In this document: positions 1-6,187 of the stretch, one piece after another
Layout: every line of letters begins with the position of its first letter
How positions within the stretch are numbered: the stretch's first letter is position 1
Origin: Lachnospiraceae bacterium
GTDB lineage: Bacteria; Bacillota; Clostridia; Lachnospirales; Lachnospiraceae
Assembly: GCA_003542935.1 (NCBI GenBank)
Contig: DPJQ01000165.1
Span: forward strand, 1,613-9,975
Length of the DNA stretch: 8,363 bases
Reading direction: 5' to 3'
Notes under the pieces: model-generated
Databases searched by the model: none
Told to the model about the DNA's origin: nothing
What the model saw: the letters and a program-made list of their open reading frames with translations, nothing else
Program-made: the position numbers and the translations under genes

Positions 1-889
1 TACCAACAGCGGTACGGAGGCCATCGAGGGCGCGATCAAGGCGGCCAGAAAATATGCCTGGCTGAAAGACAGCGGTACGGATCATGAGATCATTGCCATG
101 AAAAATTCTTTCCATGGCAGAAGCCTTGGGGCTTTGTCGGTGACGGGCAATACCCATTACCAGGAGCCATTCAAACCGCTGATCGGCGGCATCCGATTTG
201 CGGATTTTAACGATCTGGAGAGCGTGAAGGCCCAGGTGACGGACAAGACCTGTGCGGTGATTTTGGAAACGGTGCAGGGCGAGGGCGGTATTTATCCGGC
301 TGATCCGGCATTTTTGCGGGGGTTGAGAGAGCTCTGCGATGGGCGGGATATCCTGTTGATTTTTGACGAGATCCAGTGCGGTATGGGCCGTACCGGGGAA
401 TGGTTTGCCTGGCAGGGCTACGGCGTGAAGCCGGATATCATGACGACGGCCAAGGCCCTGGGCTGCGGCATGCCGGTGGGCGCATTTGTGCTGAATGAGA
501 AAACGGCCAAAGCCTCCCTGGTTCCGGGAGACCACGGTACCACCTACGGCGGCAACCCACTGGCCTGTGCGGCGGTGTGTGCGGTATTCGATCAGTATGA
601 GAAACTGGGTATCCTTGAGCATGTGCGGAATATCACCCCCTATCTGGAAAAAAGGCTGGATGAATTGGCGGAAAAATCGGATTATGTGGCCGCCCGGCGG
701 GGGAAAGGTCTGATGCAGGGGCTGGTGATCCGGGAAAAAACCGTGGGCCAGGTGGTGAACGAAGCACTTGCGGAAGGGCTGCTGGTGATCTCGGCGGGCA
801 GCGACGTGCTGCGTCTGGTGCCGCCGCTAGTCATCACTGAAAAAGATGTGGATGAGATGATCGGGATCTTAGAGACATGCCTGTTGTGA
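1..889 (+). CDS. argD: Acetylornithine aminotransferase, 3' portion (5' end outside window)
   Basis: This is a PLP-dependent class III aminotransferase that converts N-acetylglutamate semialdehyde to N-acetylornithine in cytosolic arginine synthesis. The open frame continues to the left edge: reading from base 2 gives TNSGTEAIEGAIKAARKY, the conserved cofactor-phosphate region, so the ATG at 98 is internal and not the start. About 295 residues are visible, and the family is near 400, so roughly 100 N-terminal residues are missing. Visible hallmarks are SFHGRSLGALS, ETVQGEGG, FDEIQCGMGRTG (with the PLP-binding Asp) and TTAKALGCGMPVGA, whose lysine codon at 452-454 should form the Schiff base. 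GDHGTTYGGNPLACA follows. Gene order beyond the left edge is unknown; argC-argJ-argB would be expected in this group. Related ornithine or GABA aminotransferases are possible but fit less well. Confidence 0.93.
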   Translation, partial: TNSGTEAIEGAIKAARKYAWLKDSGTDHEIIAMKNSFHGRSLGALSVTGNTHYQEPFKPLIGGIRFADFNDLESVKAQVTDKTCAVILETVQGEGGIYPADPAFLRGLRELCDGRDILLIFDEIQCGMGRTGEWFAWQGYGVKPDIMTTAKALGCGMPVGAFVLNEKTAKASLVPGDHGTTYGGNPLACAAVCAVFDQYEKLGILEHVRNITPYLEKRLDELAEKSDYVAARRGKGLMQGLVIREKTVGQVVNEALAEGLLVISAGSDVLRLVPPLVITEKDVDEMIGILETCLL

Positions 890-915
890 TAGCAGTAGAT
901 TTCAGGGAAATTTTA

Positions 916-924
916 TGGTAGAAT
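916..924 (+). promoter_or_regulatory. Possible extended -10 promoter for the LRR/Big_2 gene
   Basis: TGG-TAGAAT at 916-924 matches an extended -10 element (TGn plus five of six TATAAT bases). The -35 position (TAGATT, 896-901) is weak. A start near 931 would place the 946-982 hairpin in the 5' leader of the downstream gene. A similar TGG-TAAAAT element occurs before the CarD gene. Confidence 0.4.
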
Positions 925-945
925 GTGGTTGTTCCATTAAATTTT

Positions 946-982
946 GCGGCGTTTTTTAGTAAAAAGCGCCGCTGTATTTTTT
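946..982 (+). terminator. Rho-independent terminator-like hairpin after argD
   Basis: The arms at 946-957 (GCGGCGTTTTTT) and 961-972 (AAAAAGCGCCGC) pair over 12 positions with one G-T wobble around a three-base AGT loop. TGTATTTTTT follows. This is a convincing intrinsic terminator for the argD transcript. It lies only 16 bases before the next start codon, so any promoter for that gene must be upstream of it or must be argD read-through. Confidence 0.75.
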
Positions 983-988
983 GTAGAG

Positions 989-994
989 AGGAGA
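989..994 (+). promoter_or_regulatory. Ribosome binding site of the LRR/Big_2 gene
   Basis: AGGAGA sits four bases before the ATG at 999, inside a purine run (AGAGAGGAGAGA). It begins only seven bases after the T-run of the upstream hairpin, so the leader after the hairpin is just long enough for ribosome loading. Confidence 0.7.
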
Positions 995-998
995 GACA

Positions 999-3110
999 AT
1001 GCAAAGAGAGAAAGAGATAAGGCGGGGAGTGTTCCTTGCGGCTGTATGCCTGGTGATGGCGTTTATCATCCTGCTGCCCGAACGGGTTTTGGCAGAGACG
1101 ACGGGATTTTATGAGTGGAAGACAATCAATGGCGGGAAAGAAGTGGAGATCACAAAGTATACCGGCGGCGAGCAGGTGGCAAAGATTCCGTCAAAACTGG
1201 ACGGGAAACCGGTGACATCCATCGGCGTTAGTGCGTTTTCGGAAAATAAATTTATTGAACAGGTTGAAATTCCTGATACTGTTAATCACATCAGTGTCGG
1301 AGCATTCGACCAAAGCGGGTTGAAGTCAATAAAAATTCCGGACAGTGTGACATCAATTTATGACTGGGCATTCAATGGATGCGAAAACCTGGAAACGATC
1401 GATTTTGGAGACGGTATCGAAGAACTGGGAAATATATGCGAGAGATGTCCTAAATTGAAAAATGTCAGGATTGGGAAAAGGGTAAAGGTTTTGCACGATA
1501 CATTCCAGAATGACACAGGGCTGGCATCCATAACCATTCCAGGTAATGTAAAACGGATTGACGCTGCGTTTAACGGCTGTACCGGTCTTACATCCGTAGA
1601 CCTGCAGGAGGGGATTGAGGTCATTGGCAGATCTGCCTTTGCCCGGTGCGGATTGCGGTCAGTAAAGCTTCCCGACAGCCTTACATCCCTGTCTTATGTC
1701 TCAGGATATTCTTTCAGTGAATGTAAAGATTTGGTATCGGTGACGATTGGAAGAGGCCTGGATGCGGTTGCAGACGATACATTTCGCGACTGTACCAGCC
1801 TTACTTCCATAGTCATCCCTTCCAATGTCCGCTGGATTGGATCAGATGCTTTTTGGGGGTGTAAGGCGCTTGCCCGTGTTGATTTTGCCAAAGGCTTGGA
1901 GAATATAGGTTCTTCTGGCTTTGGTTATTGTCCGTCTTTAACAGAGGTGATACTGCCCGGGACGTTGACAGGGGTGGAGGGAAACGCATTTAATGGCAAT
2001 GATAATCTTAAAACGGTTACGATACCGAAAAGCGTAACGGAAATTGGAGACTATGCGTTTGAGAAGGACGTGACGGTTCGGGGCTGGTCGGGTTCCTATG
2101 CGGAGAAATATGCGTCGAAGAACAAACTTGCGTTTACGGCCCTTCCGGATGTCCCGGCCACATCCTTTGTAGTAGATCAGGCCGCTGTCCAGATGAAAAT
2201 CGGGGATACATATTCCCTGAGCTACACTCTGTCGCCCTCCGATACAACGGATACGGTTTTATGGGAATCTTCTGACAAGGAGATTGTGGATGTAACCGCT
2301 CTCGGAAAGCTGATAGCGGAGAATGAAGGCAGTGTAAATATTATCGCCACGACCTCCAACGGCATCCGCCGGACGCTGACCGTGGTAGTGCAGCCGGCGC
2401 CAAAGACAATGACGTTTGCCAAAACCAAAGTGTCCGTGCAGAGGGGAAAGACCTACACACAGACGGCAAAGCTGGAAAACGGCCGTACGGATTTTGCTGT
2501 TTCCTATGAGAGCAGCGATTCGTCCGTGGCCTCTGTGGATGCAAAAAGCGGCGAAGTGACAGCGAAAAAAGTGGGTACGGCCACGATCACGGCTTCTATT
2601 TCTACGGGCCTGAAAGCCAGCTATACGATCACGGTCACGGAGCCGGCAAAGATTAAGTTCACGCAGAGCAAACTGACCATCGGCGTCAAAGAGCGCGTAG
2701 GTCTTAAGATCAAACCGTCGGCAAAGGTGGCTTATACAAGCAGCAGGCCTGATGTGGCCTCTGTGACAGGCAGCGGAAAGGTCACCGGTAAAAAGACCGG
2801 AAAAGCGGTCATCACGGCGAAGGCTTCCGACGGCAGAGCGGCCAAATGCACGGTGACAGTTAAGAAGGCACCGAAAAAACTGAAACTAAGTAAAACAACA
2901 TTGACACTGAAAAGAGGAAAATCTTATACGCTGAAACCCAAGTTCACCGGCGGCTCCTACAGCTATAAAATCACATGGAAATCTTCAAAGAGATCCGTGG
3001 CGACAGTAAACAGTAAGGGCAAAGTGGTGGCGAAGAAAAAGGGCGATGCCACCATTACGGCGAAGACTTTCAACGGAAAAAAAGCAGTGTGCAGAGTGAC
3101 CGTGAAATAA
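999..3110 (+). CDS. Secreted LRR_5 (BspA-like) and Big_2 Ig-like repeat protein
   Basis: A 703-residue protein probably exported and working outside the cell; its ligand is unknown. The N-terminus (basic MQREKEIRRG, hydrophobic core about residues 11-26, likely cleavage near VLA-ET at 32-33) is a Sec signal peptide. Residues about 60-360 hold 12-13 LRR_5 units of 22-26 residues with the pattern AFxGCxxLxxVxIPxxVxxI. The cap around GSYAEKYASKNKL (365-377) is typical of this family. Four Big_2 domains follow at about 386-464, 468-548, 550-622 and 625-703, each with an SSDxxxVxV-like core and a GxATITA-like strand. I see no LPXTG sorting signal, SLH domain, choline-binding repeat or C-terminal membrane segment, so attachment is unexplained. 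The last domain is very lysine-rich. AGGAG at 989-993 supports the start at 999. Related proteins have been linked to adhesion, but that role is inferred here. Confidence 0.9.
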   Translation: MQREKEIRRGVFLAAVCLVMAFIILLPERVLAETTGFYEWKTINGGKEVEITKYTGGEQVAKIPSKLDGKPVTSIGVSAFSENKFIEQVEIPDTVNHISVGAFDQSGLKSIKIPDSVTSIYDWAFNGCENLETIDFGDGIEELGNICERCPKLKNVRIGKRVKVLHDTFQNDTGLASITIPGNVKRIDAAFNGCTGLTSVDLQEGIEVIGRSAFARCGLRSVKLPDSLTSLSYVSGYSFSECKDLVSVTIGRGLDAVADDTFRDCTSLTSIVIPSNVRWIGSDAFWGCKALARVDFAKGLENIGSSGFGYCPSLTEVILPGTLTGVEGNAFNGNDNLKTVTIPKSVTEIGDYAFEKDVTVRGWSGSYAEKYASKNKLAFTALPDVPATSFVVDQAAVQMKIGDTYSLSYTLSPSDTTDTVLWESSDKEIVDVTALGKLIAENEGSVNIIATTSNGIRRTLTVVVQPAPKTMTFAKTKVSVQRGKTYTQTAKLENGRTDFAVSYESSDSSVASVDAKSGEVTAKKVGTATITASISTGLKASYTITVTEPAKIKFTQSKLTIGVKERVGLKIKPSAKVAYTSSRPDVASVTGSGKVTGKKTGKAVITAKASDGRAAKCTVTVKKAPKKLKLSKTTLTLKRGKSYTLKPKFTGGSYSYKITWKSSKRSVATVNSKGKVVAKKKGDATITAKTFNGKKAVCRVTVK

Positions 3111-3150
3111 AGTTCGAGTTTGATTACTTTCTGTTTTTTTGAATATATAC

Positions 3151-3179
3151 TTACAAATTTCTGAATTTTCTGGTAAAAT
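3151..3179 (+). promoter_or_regulatory. Probable promoter of the carD-like gene and its leader
   Basis: An extended -10 (TGG-TAAAAT, hexamer at 3174-3179) follows an AT-rich stretch. TTACAA at 3151-3156 lies 17 bases upstream as a modest -35 (three of six consensus bases). Transcription would start near 3186, giving a 5' leader of about 200 bases before the ATG at 3387. No convincing terminator for the upstream gene is visible between 3111 and 3150. Confidence 0.55.
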
Positions 3180-3194
3180 AATAGAGGAAGTTTG

Positions 3195-3353
3195 CCATAC
3201 AGCGATTGAGCTGTGCGCTGTATGGGAACAATCCGGATAAGAAAGACGGCGCGGCCATGGCCGCGCATCGGGCCGGGACGTGTGTTGTGGGACGTCCCTG
3301 GCGGAAACCCGTACAGGCTCCTGAAAAGGGAGCTGCCGGCTGCGGACGGCCCG
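3195..3353 (+). ncRNA. Candidate structured 5' leader RNA upstream of carD-like gene
   Basis: A GC-rich stretch between promoter and ribosome binding site contains several pairings. A 10-bp stem is formed by CCATACAGCG (3195-3204) and CGCTGTATGG (3216-3225). A perfect 18-base palindrome at 3249-3266 is centred on CCATGG. GGGACGT (3275-3281) pairs with ACGTCCC (3292-3298). GCTCC (3317-3321) pairs with GGAGC (3329-3333). A long-range 7-bp match of CGGGCCG (3269-3275) and CGGCCCG (3347-3353) could close a multibranch junction around the last two, sharing one base with the third stem. I do not recognise a known riboswitch class, 6S RNA, SRP RNA or RNase P core. No intrinsic terminator separates it from the gene. 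It could be a regulatory leader or the body of a processed small RNA. Confidence 0.5.
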
Positions 3354-3371
3354 CGGTGACAGGCGATTATC

Positions 3372-3379
3372 AGAAAGGA
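3372..3379 (+). promoter_or_regulatory. Ribosome binding site of the carD-like gene
   Basis: AGAAAGGA ends seven bases before the ATG at 3387 and fixes that start. It lies just outside the 3' end of the inverted-repeat-rich leader, so leader folding could plausibly affect access to it. Confidence 0.65.
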
Positions 3380-3386
3380 TTGGAAT

Positions 3387-3899
3387 ATGTTCGAAAAAGG
3401 AGAATATCTGGTATATGGAACCCACGGCATATGCAAAGTGGAGGAGGTCACTCATCCGCTGATGAAAACGGCTGACAGGGAACGGCTCTATTATGTCCTG
3501 CAGCCCATCTACGCGAACGGCAATAAAATCTATGTGCCTGTGGACAATCTGCGGGGGAATCTGCGCAGAGTGATTACAAAGGAAGAATGTGCGGCGCTTC
3601 TGGATCTGATCCCCAAGCTGGAGGCCCTCCTGGTGGATAACGAAAAGCAGCGGGAGCAGGTATACAAGACTGCTATGCTGAGTAATGACTGCCGGGAGTG
3701 GGTAAAGATTATCAAAACCATTTATCTGCGCAGGAATCAGCGCATGTCCCAGGGAAAGAAGATGACCCTGGTGGACGAACGGTATCTGCGGATGGCGCAG
3801 GATAATCTGTATGGCGAGATGTCCTTTGCTTTGGGCGAAGATAAAGAGGAGATGGAGTCCTATATCAAAAATCATGTGGAACAAATGAACGCAGTCTGA
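3387..3899 (+). CDS. CarD/CdnL/TRCF-domain RNA polymerase-binding regulator
   Basis: A 170-residue cytosolic protein of the CarD family. These bind the RNA polymerase beta subunit through an N-terminal Tudor-like domain and modulate open-complex stability at promoters. Residues 1-60 carry the RNAP-interaction pattern: FEKGEYLVYGTHGICKVEEV, then YYVLQPIYANGNKIYVPVDN. Residues about 65-165 form the helical C-terminal domain, with a conserved-looking Trp105 (CREWVKIIKTIYLRR) and the segment DERYLRMAQDNLYGEMSFAL, typical of the DNA-contacting half. Length suits the short clostridial members, and there is no helicase part as in Mfd. It appears to be monocistronic, with its own promoter and a long leader. 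Family assignment is firm, but the genes it controls cannot be told from here. Confidence 0.88.
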   Translation: MFEKGEYLVYGTHGICKVEEVTHPLMKTADRERLYYVLQPIYANGNKIYVPVDNLRGNLRRVITKEECAALLDLIPKLEALLVDNEKQREQVYKTAMLSNDCREWVKIIKTIYLRRNQRMSQGKKMTLVDERYLRMAQDNLYGEMSFALGEDKEEMESYIKNHVEQMNAV

Positions 3900-3940
3900 A
3901 GGCGTAACATTTTACTCCGGAATACCCCGGAAAAAATGGT

Positions 3941-3967
3941 GGCGGGGATTGACAAGCCGCCTTTATT
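3941..3967 (+). terminator. Weak terminator-like hairpin after the carD-like gene
   Basis: GGCGG (3941-3945) and CCGCC (3957-3961) form a 5-bp GC stem with an 11-base loop, followed by TTTATTGTATT. The stem is short and the T-run is broken. The loop contains the TTGACA hexamer of a candidate promoter, so this could be a coincidence of promoter sequence. Confidence 0.3.
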
Positions 3968-3977
3968 GTATTAAATT
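3949..3977 (+). promoter_or_regulatory. Candidate malQ promoter
   Basis: A perfect -35 hexamer TTGACA at 3949-3954 is followed after 17 bases by TAAATT at 3972-3977 (four of six -10 bases; TTAAAT with a 16-base spacer is equivalent). A start near 3985 would give a leader of about 100 bases that includes the dyad at 4009-4032. Confidence 0.5.
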
Positions 3978-4008
3978 ATTGTTAGTGAATTGCACAAAAA
4001 AGGTTGAC

Positions 4009-4032
4009 TAGTGCCAGTGAAAACTGGCACTA
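4009..4032 (+). repeat. Perfect inverted repeat with GAAA loop in the malQ leader
   Basis: Arms AGTGCCAGT (4010-4018) and ACTGGCACT (4023-4031) match perfectly around GAAA, and the flanking T4009/A4032 extends pairing to 10 bp. In RNA this is a stable stem with a GNRA tetraloop. No T-run follows, so it is not a standard terminator. TTGACT (4004-4009) abuts the left side and TATTTA (4031-4036) the right, so it could also be an operator lying between promoter hexamers. Function unknown. Confidence 0.6.
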
Positions 4033-4073
4033 TTTATGCCTTGGGTATGCAGTTTCTGAAAAACAAATCCCCT

Positions 4074-4078
4074 GGAGG
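4074..4078 (+). promoter_or_regulatory. Ribosome binding site that decides the malQ start
   Basis: GGAGG ends two bases before the ATG at 4081 and five bases before the ATG at 4084. The second spacing is closer to normal, so 4084 is the likelier start. The difference is one methionine. Confidence 0.6.
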
Positions 4079-4083
4079 AAATG

Positions 4084-5574
4084 ATGAAAAGAGCAAGTGG
4101 ACTACTGCTTCCGATTACGAGCCTGCCGTCGCCCTATGGTATCGGTTCGTTATCAAAAGAAGCATATGAGTTTGTGGACATGCTGGTCAAGGCCGGACAG
4201 CGCTACTGGCAGATACTGCCTTTAGGCCCTACAGGATACGGGGATTCGCCGTACCAGGCCTTTTCCACTTTTGCGGGCAGTCCTTATCTGATCGATCTGG
4301 AAGCGTTGGTGGAGGAGGGATTCCTGACCCGGGAGGAATGCGAGGCCTGTGACCTCGGCGATAATCCGAACTATGTGGATTATAATAAACAGTATACCAA
4401 CCGTATGCCCCTGCTGATGCAGGCGTATAAGCACAGCAGGATAGGGGAGAATCCGGAATTCCGGCAGTTTGTCAAGGAAAATGAATGGTGGCTCAAAGAT
4501 TATGCTCTGTATATGGGCGTAAAAAAATGCTTCAAGGGCCTGTCCTGGAGCGATTGGGCCCAGGATATCCGTCTGCGTTGGGGATATTCTCTGGATTACT
4601 ACTACAGAGAGTGCGCCGAGGAGATCGAGTTCCGGGAGTTTTTGCAGTTTGAATTTTATAAACAGTGGATGAAGCTGAAGAAATATGCTAACAGCCAGGG
4701 GATTCAGATCATTGGAGACCTTCCGATCTATGTGTCTTTTGACAGCGCCGACGCGTGGGCCCACCCGCAGCTTTTCCAGTTTGACGAGGAGAATTATCCG
4801 GTGGCGGTGGCCGGTGTTCCGCCGGATGCCTTTTCCGATACTGGACAGCTCTGGGGCAATCCGCTGTACCGGTGGGATTACCACAGAGGCACCGGATATG
4901 AGTGGTGGATCAGCCGTATGCGCCATGCCTACAAACTGTATGATGTGATCCGTATCGATCATTTCCGTGGTTTCGATGAATATTTTTCTGTTCCCTACGG
5001 TTCCGCCACGGCGGCAAACGGGCACTGGGAGAAGGGGCCGGGGCTGGAACTTTTCGAGGCAATGAAACGGGCCCTGGGTGAGCGGGAACTGATTGCCGAG
5101 GATCTGGGCGTGATTACGCCGTCAGTGGAAAAGCTGGTGCGTGACAGCGGTTTCCCGAATATGCGGGTGTTGGAGTTTGGGTTTGAACCGGATGAACCCA
5201 ACTGTCCCCATATGCCCCATCGTTTTGATACAAACTGCGTGGTGTATACCGGCACCCACGACAATGAGACGCTGGTGGGCTGGTACAGGAATCTGTCCCC
5301 GAAACGGCGGAAATACGTGCAGGAATACCTTCAGCGTGCCTGCGGCAGGCAGGATGCCCTTCACTGGGATATCATCCGGCTGGCCATGATGAGCAGCGCC
5401 AATCTGTGTGTATTCCCGCTGCAGGATATCCTGGCCAGGGGCAATGAGGCGAGGATGAATCATCCCTCAACCTTGGGCACCAACTGGCAATGGCGTGTCA
5501 GGAAAGGAGAATTTACCGAAGATCGGATGGAGAAGCTCCGCCGGATGACGGAGTACAGCTATCGCCTCGAATAA
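4084..5574 (+). CDS. malQ: 4-alpha-glucanotransferase (amylomaltase, GH77)
   Basis: A cytosolic disproportionating enzyme that moves alpha-1,4-glucan segments between maltooligosaccharides, releasing glucose and longer chains for phosphorylase. Length (496 residues) is normal for GH77. Counting from the upstream ATG at 4081, the catalytic residues are visible: Asp293 in VIRIDHFRGF (nucleophile), Glu340 in LIAEDLGVITP (acid/base) and Asp394 in YTGTHDNET (transition-state stabiliser). Other family signatures are SGLLLPITSLPSPYGIG at the N-terminus, QILPLGPTGYGDSPYQ, IGDLPIYVSFDSADAW and AGVPPDAFSDTGQLWGNPLY, and NHPSTLGTNWQWR near the C-terminus. No glycogen phosphorylase, transporter or MalR-type regulator gene is next to it, so it appears to be transcribed alone. 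Confidence 0.96.
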   Translation: MKRASGLLLPITSLPSPYGIGSLSKEAYEFVDMLVKAGQRYWQILPLGPTGYGDSPYQAFSTFAGSPYLIDLEALVEEGFLTREECEACDLGDNPNYVDYNKQYTNRMPLLMQAYKHSRIGENPEFRQFVKENEWWLKDYALYMGVKKCFKGLSWSDWAQDIRLRWGYSLDYYYRECAEEIEFREFLQFEFYKQWMKLKKYANSQGIQIIGDLPIYVSFDSADAWAHPQLFQFDEENYPVAVAGVPPDAFSDTGQLWGNPLYRWDYHRGTGYEWWISRMRHAYKLYDVIRIDHFRGFDEYFSVPYGSATAANGHWEKGPGLELFEAMKRALGERELIAEDLGVITPSVEKLVRDSGFPNMRVLEFGFEPDEPNCPHMPHRFDTNCVVYTGTHDNETLVGWYRNLSPKRRKYVQEYLQRACGRQDALHWDIIRLAMMSSANLCVFPLQDILARGNEARMNHPSTLGTNWQWRVRKGEFTEDRMEKLRRMTEYSYRLE

Positions 5575-5612
5575 GCGGTATGGAGATAAATAGGGGCGGC
5601 AGGTATTTTGTA

Positions 5613-5641
5613 TTGCATCCTTGTGACCCAAGATGTAGAAA
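5613..5641 (+). promoter_or_regulatory. Possible promoter of the lrp-tcdA-rrf2 operon
   Basis: TTGCAT (5613-5618) and TAGAAA (5636-5641) are 17 bases apart and resemble -35 and -10 hexamers (three and four of six bases). The spacer holds an imperfect dyad, CATCCTTG against CAAGATG, which might be a regulator site, for example for autoregulation by the Lrp-type product. This is weak on sequence alone. Confidence 0.35.
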
Positions 5642-5673
5642 ATGAGACCGATAGATAAAGGAGCAGAAAATAC

Positions 5674-6147
5674 ATGAGAGAACGACCGGTTGTGATAAAC
5701 GAATTGGACACTATTGATTATCAGATCATTTATATGCTGCAGAAAAATGCCAGGGCATCGGCAAAGGAAATTTCCGACCGGGTGCTGCTTTCCTCCACGG
5801 CGGTGGCGGCGAGGATCGACAGGCTGATGCAGCGGGGAATCATTACCGGATTTACAGTCCGTCTGAATGCCGGAAATCTGGGCTATAAGGTCAGGGCTTT
5901 TATCAGCCAGAAACTGGATTGGCAGCAGAAAGAAGCATTTTACTCGATGATACAGGATACGCCCAATGTGATGGGATGCCATAGCGTGACAGGGGAATAT
6001 GATATATTAATGGAGACAATTTTCAGGGATACGGTGGAGCTGGATGCTTTTATCGGCAGCCTGCAGCCTTTCGGTCCCACAAAGACCCGGATCGTATTCT
6101 CATCGGCGGTGGACTACCGGGAGGAGTATATACGGGCGATGGAGTAA
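5674..6147 (+). CDS. Lrp/AsnC-family transcriptional regulator
   Basis: A 157-residue DNA-binding protein of the feast/famine family; these usually sense an amino acid and act as dimers to octamers. Residues about 10-60 form the AsnC-type winged HTH: LDTIDYQIIYMLQKNAR, then AKEISDRVLLSSTAVAARIDRLMQRGII, with GFTVRLN leading into the linker. Residues about 70-152 form the RAM (ligand and assembly) domain, with VMGCHSVTGEYDILMETIF carrying the GxYD motif typical of ligand-binding members. AAAGGAG at 5657-5663 supports the start. It heads an operon with tcdA, starting 40 bases downstream, and the Rrf2 gene. The effector cannot be read from sequence. The link to cysteine or sulfur metabolism is only suggested by the neighbours. 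Confidence 0.9.
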   Translation: MRERPVVINELDTIDYQIIYMLQKNARASAKEISDRVLLSSTAVAARIDRLMQRGIITGFTVRLNAGNLGYKVRAFISQKLDWQQKEAFYSMIQDTPNVMGCHSVTGEYDILMETIFRDTVELDAFIGSLQPFGPTKTRIVFSSAVDYREEYIRAME

Positions 6148-6187
6148 TGGGTGTATTGCGTGCCGCAGGAAAAAGATGGAGGGCCGG

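Noticed and set aside
3211..3252. Guanidine-III riboswitch resemblance (GTGCGC, GTA and AAGACGGCGC segments)
   Set aside because: The putative pseudoknot strand is already inside a 10-bp stem, the loop layout does not fit the class, and the downstream gene is not a guanidine transporter or carboxylase.
3206..3475. Possible small protein of 89 codons in the carD leader
   Set aside because: It has no ribosome binding site, overlaps the carD start out of frame, and its sequence follows the GC-rich inverted repeats.
2985..3884. Long minus-strand open frame of 299 codons across the carD gene and leader
   Set aside because: It lies antisense to the carD-like gene, whose product is clearly recognisable. 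Its translation shows no recognisable domain, and it has no ribosome binding site I can support.
3914..3936. CCGG/CCGG hairpin followed by an A-run after carD
   Set aside because: The stem is only about five pairs, and the homopolymer is A rather than T on the transcribed strand, so it is not a terminator for carD.
4222..5025. Minus-strand open frame of 267 codons inside malQ
   Set aside because: It is a shadow of malQ, which has all catalytic residues. The translation is low in recognisable motifs and its frame follows malQ codon bias.
6044..6187. N-terminal extension of TcdA overlapping the Lrp gene
   Set aside because: The extra residues resemble no TcdA N-terminus and overlap lrp coding sequence. 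A ribosome binding site and the family N-terminus support 6188.
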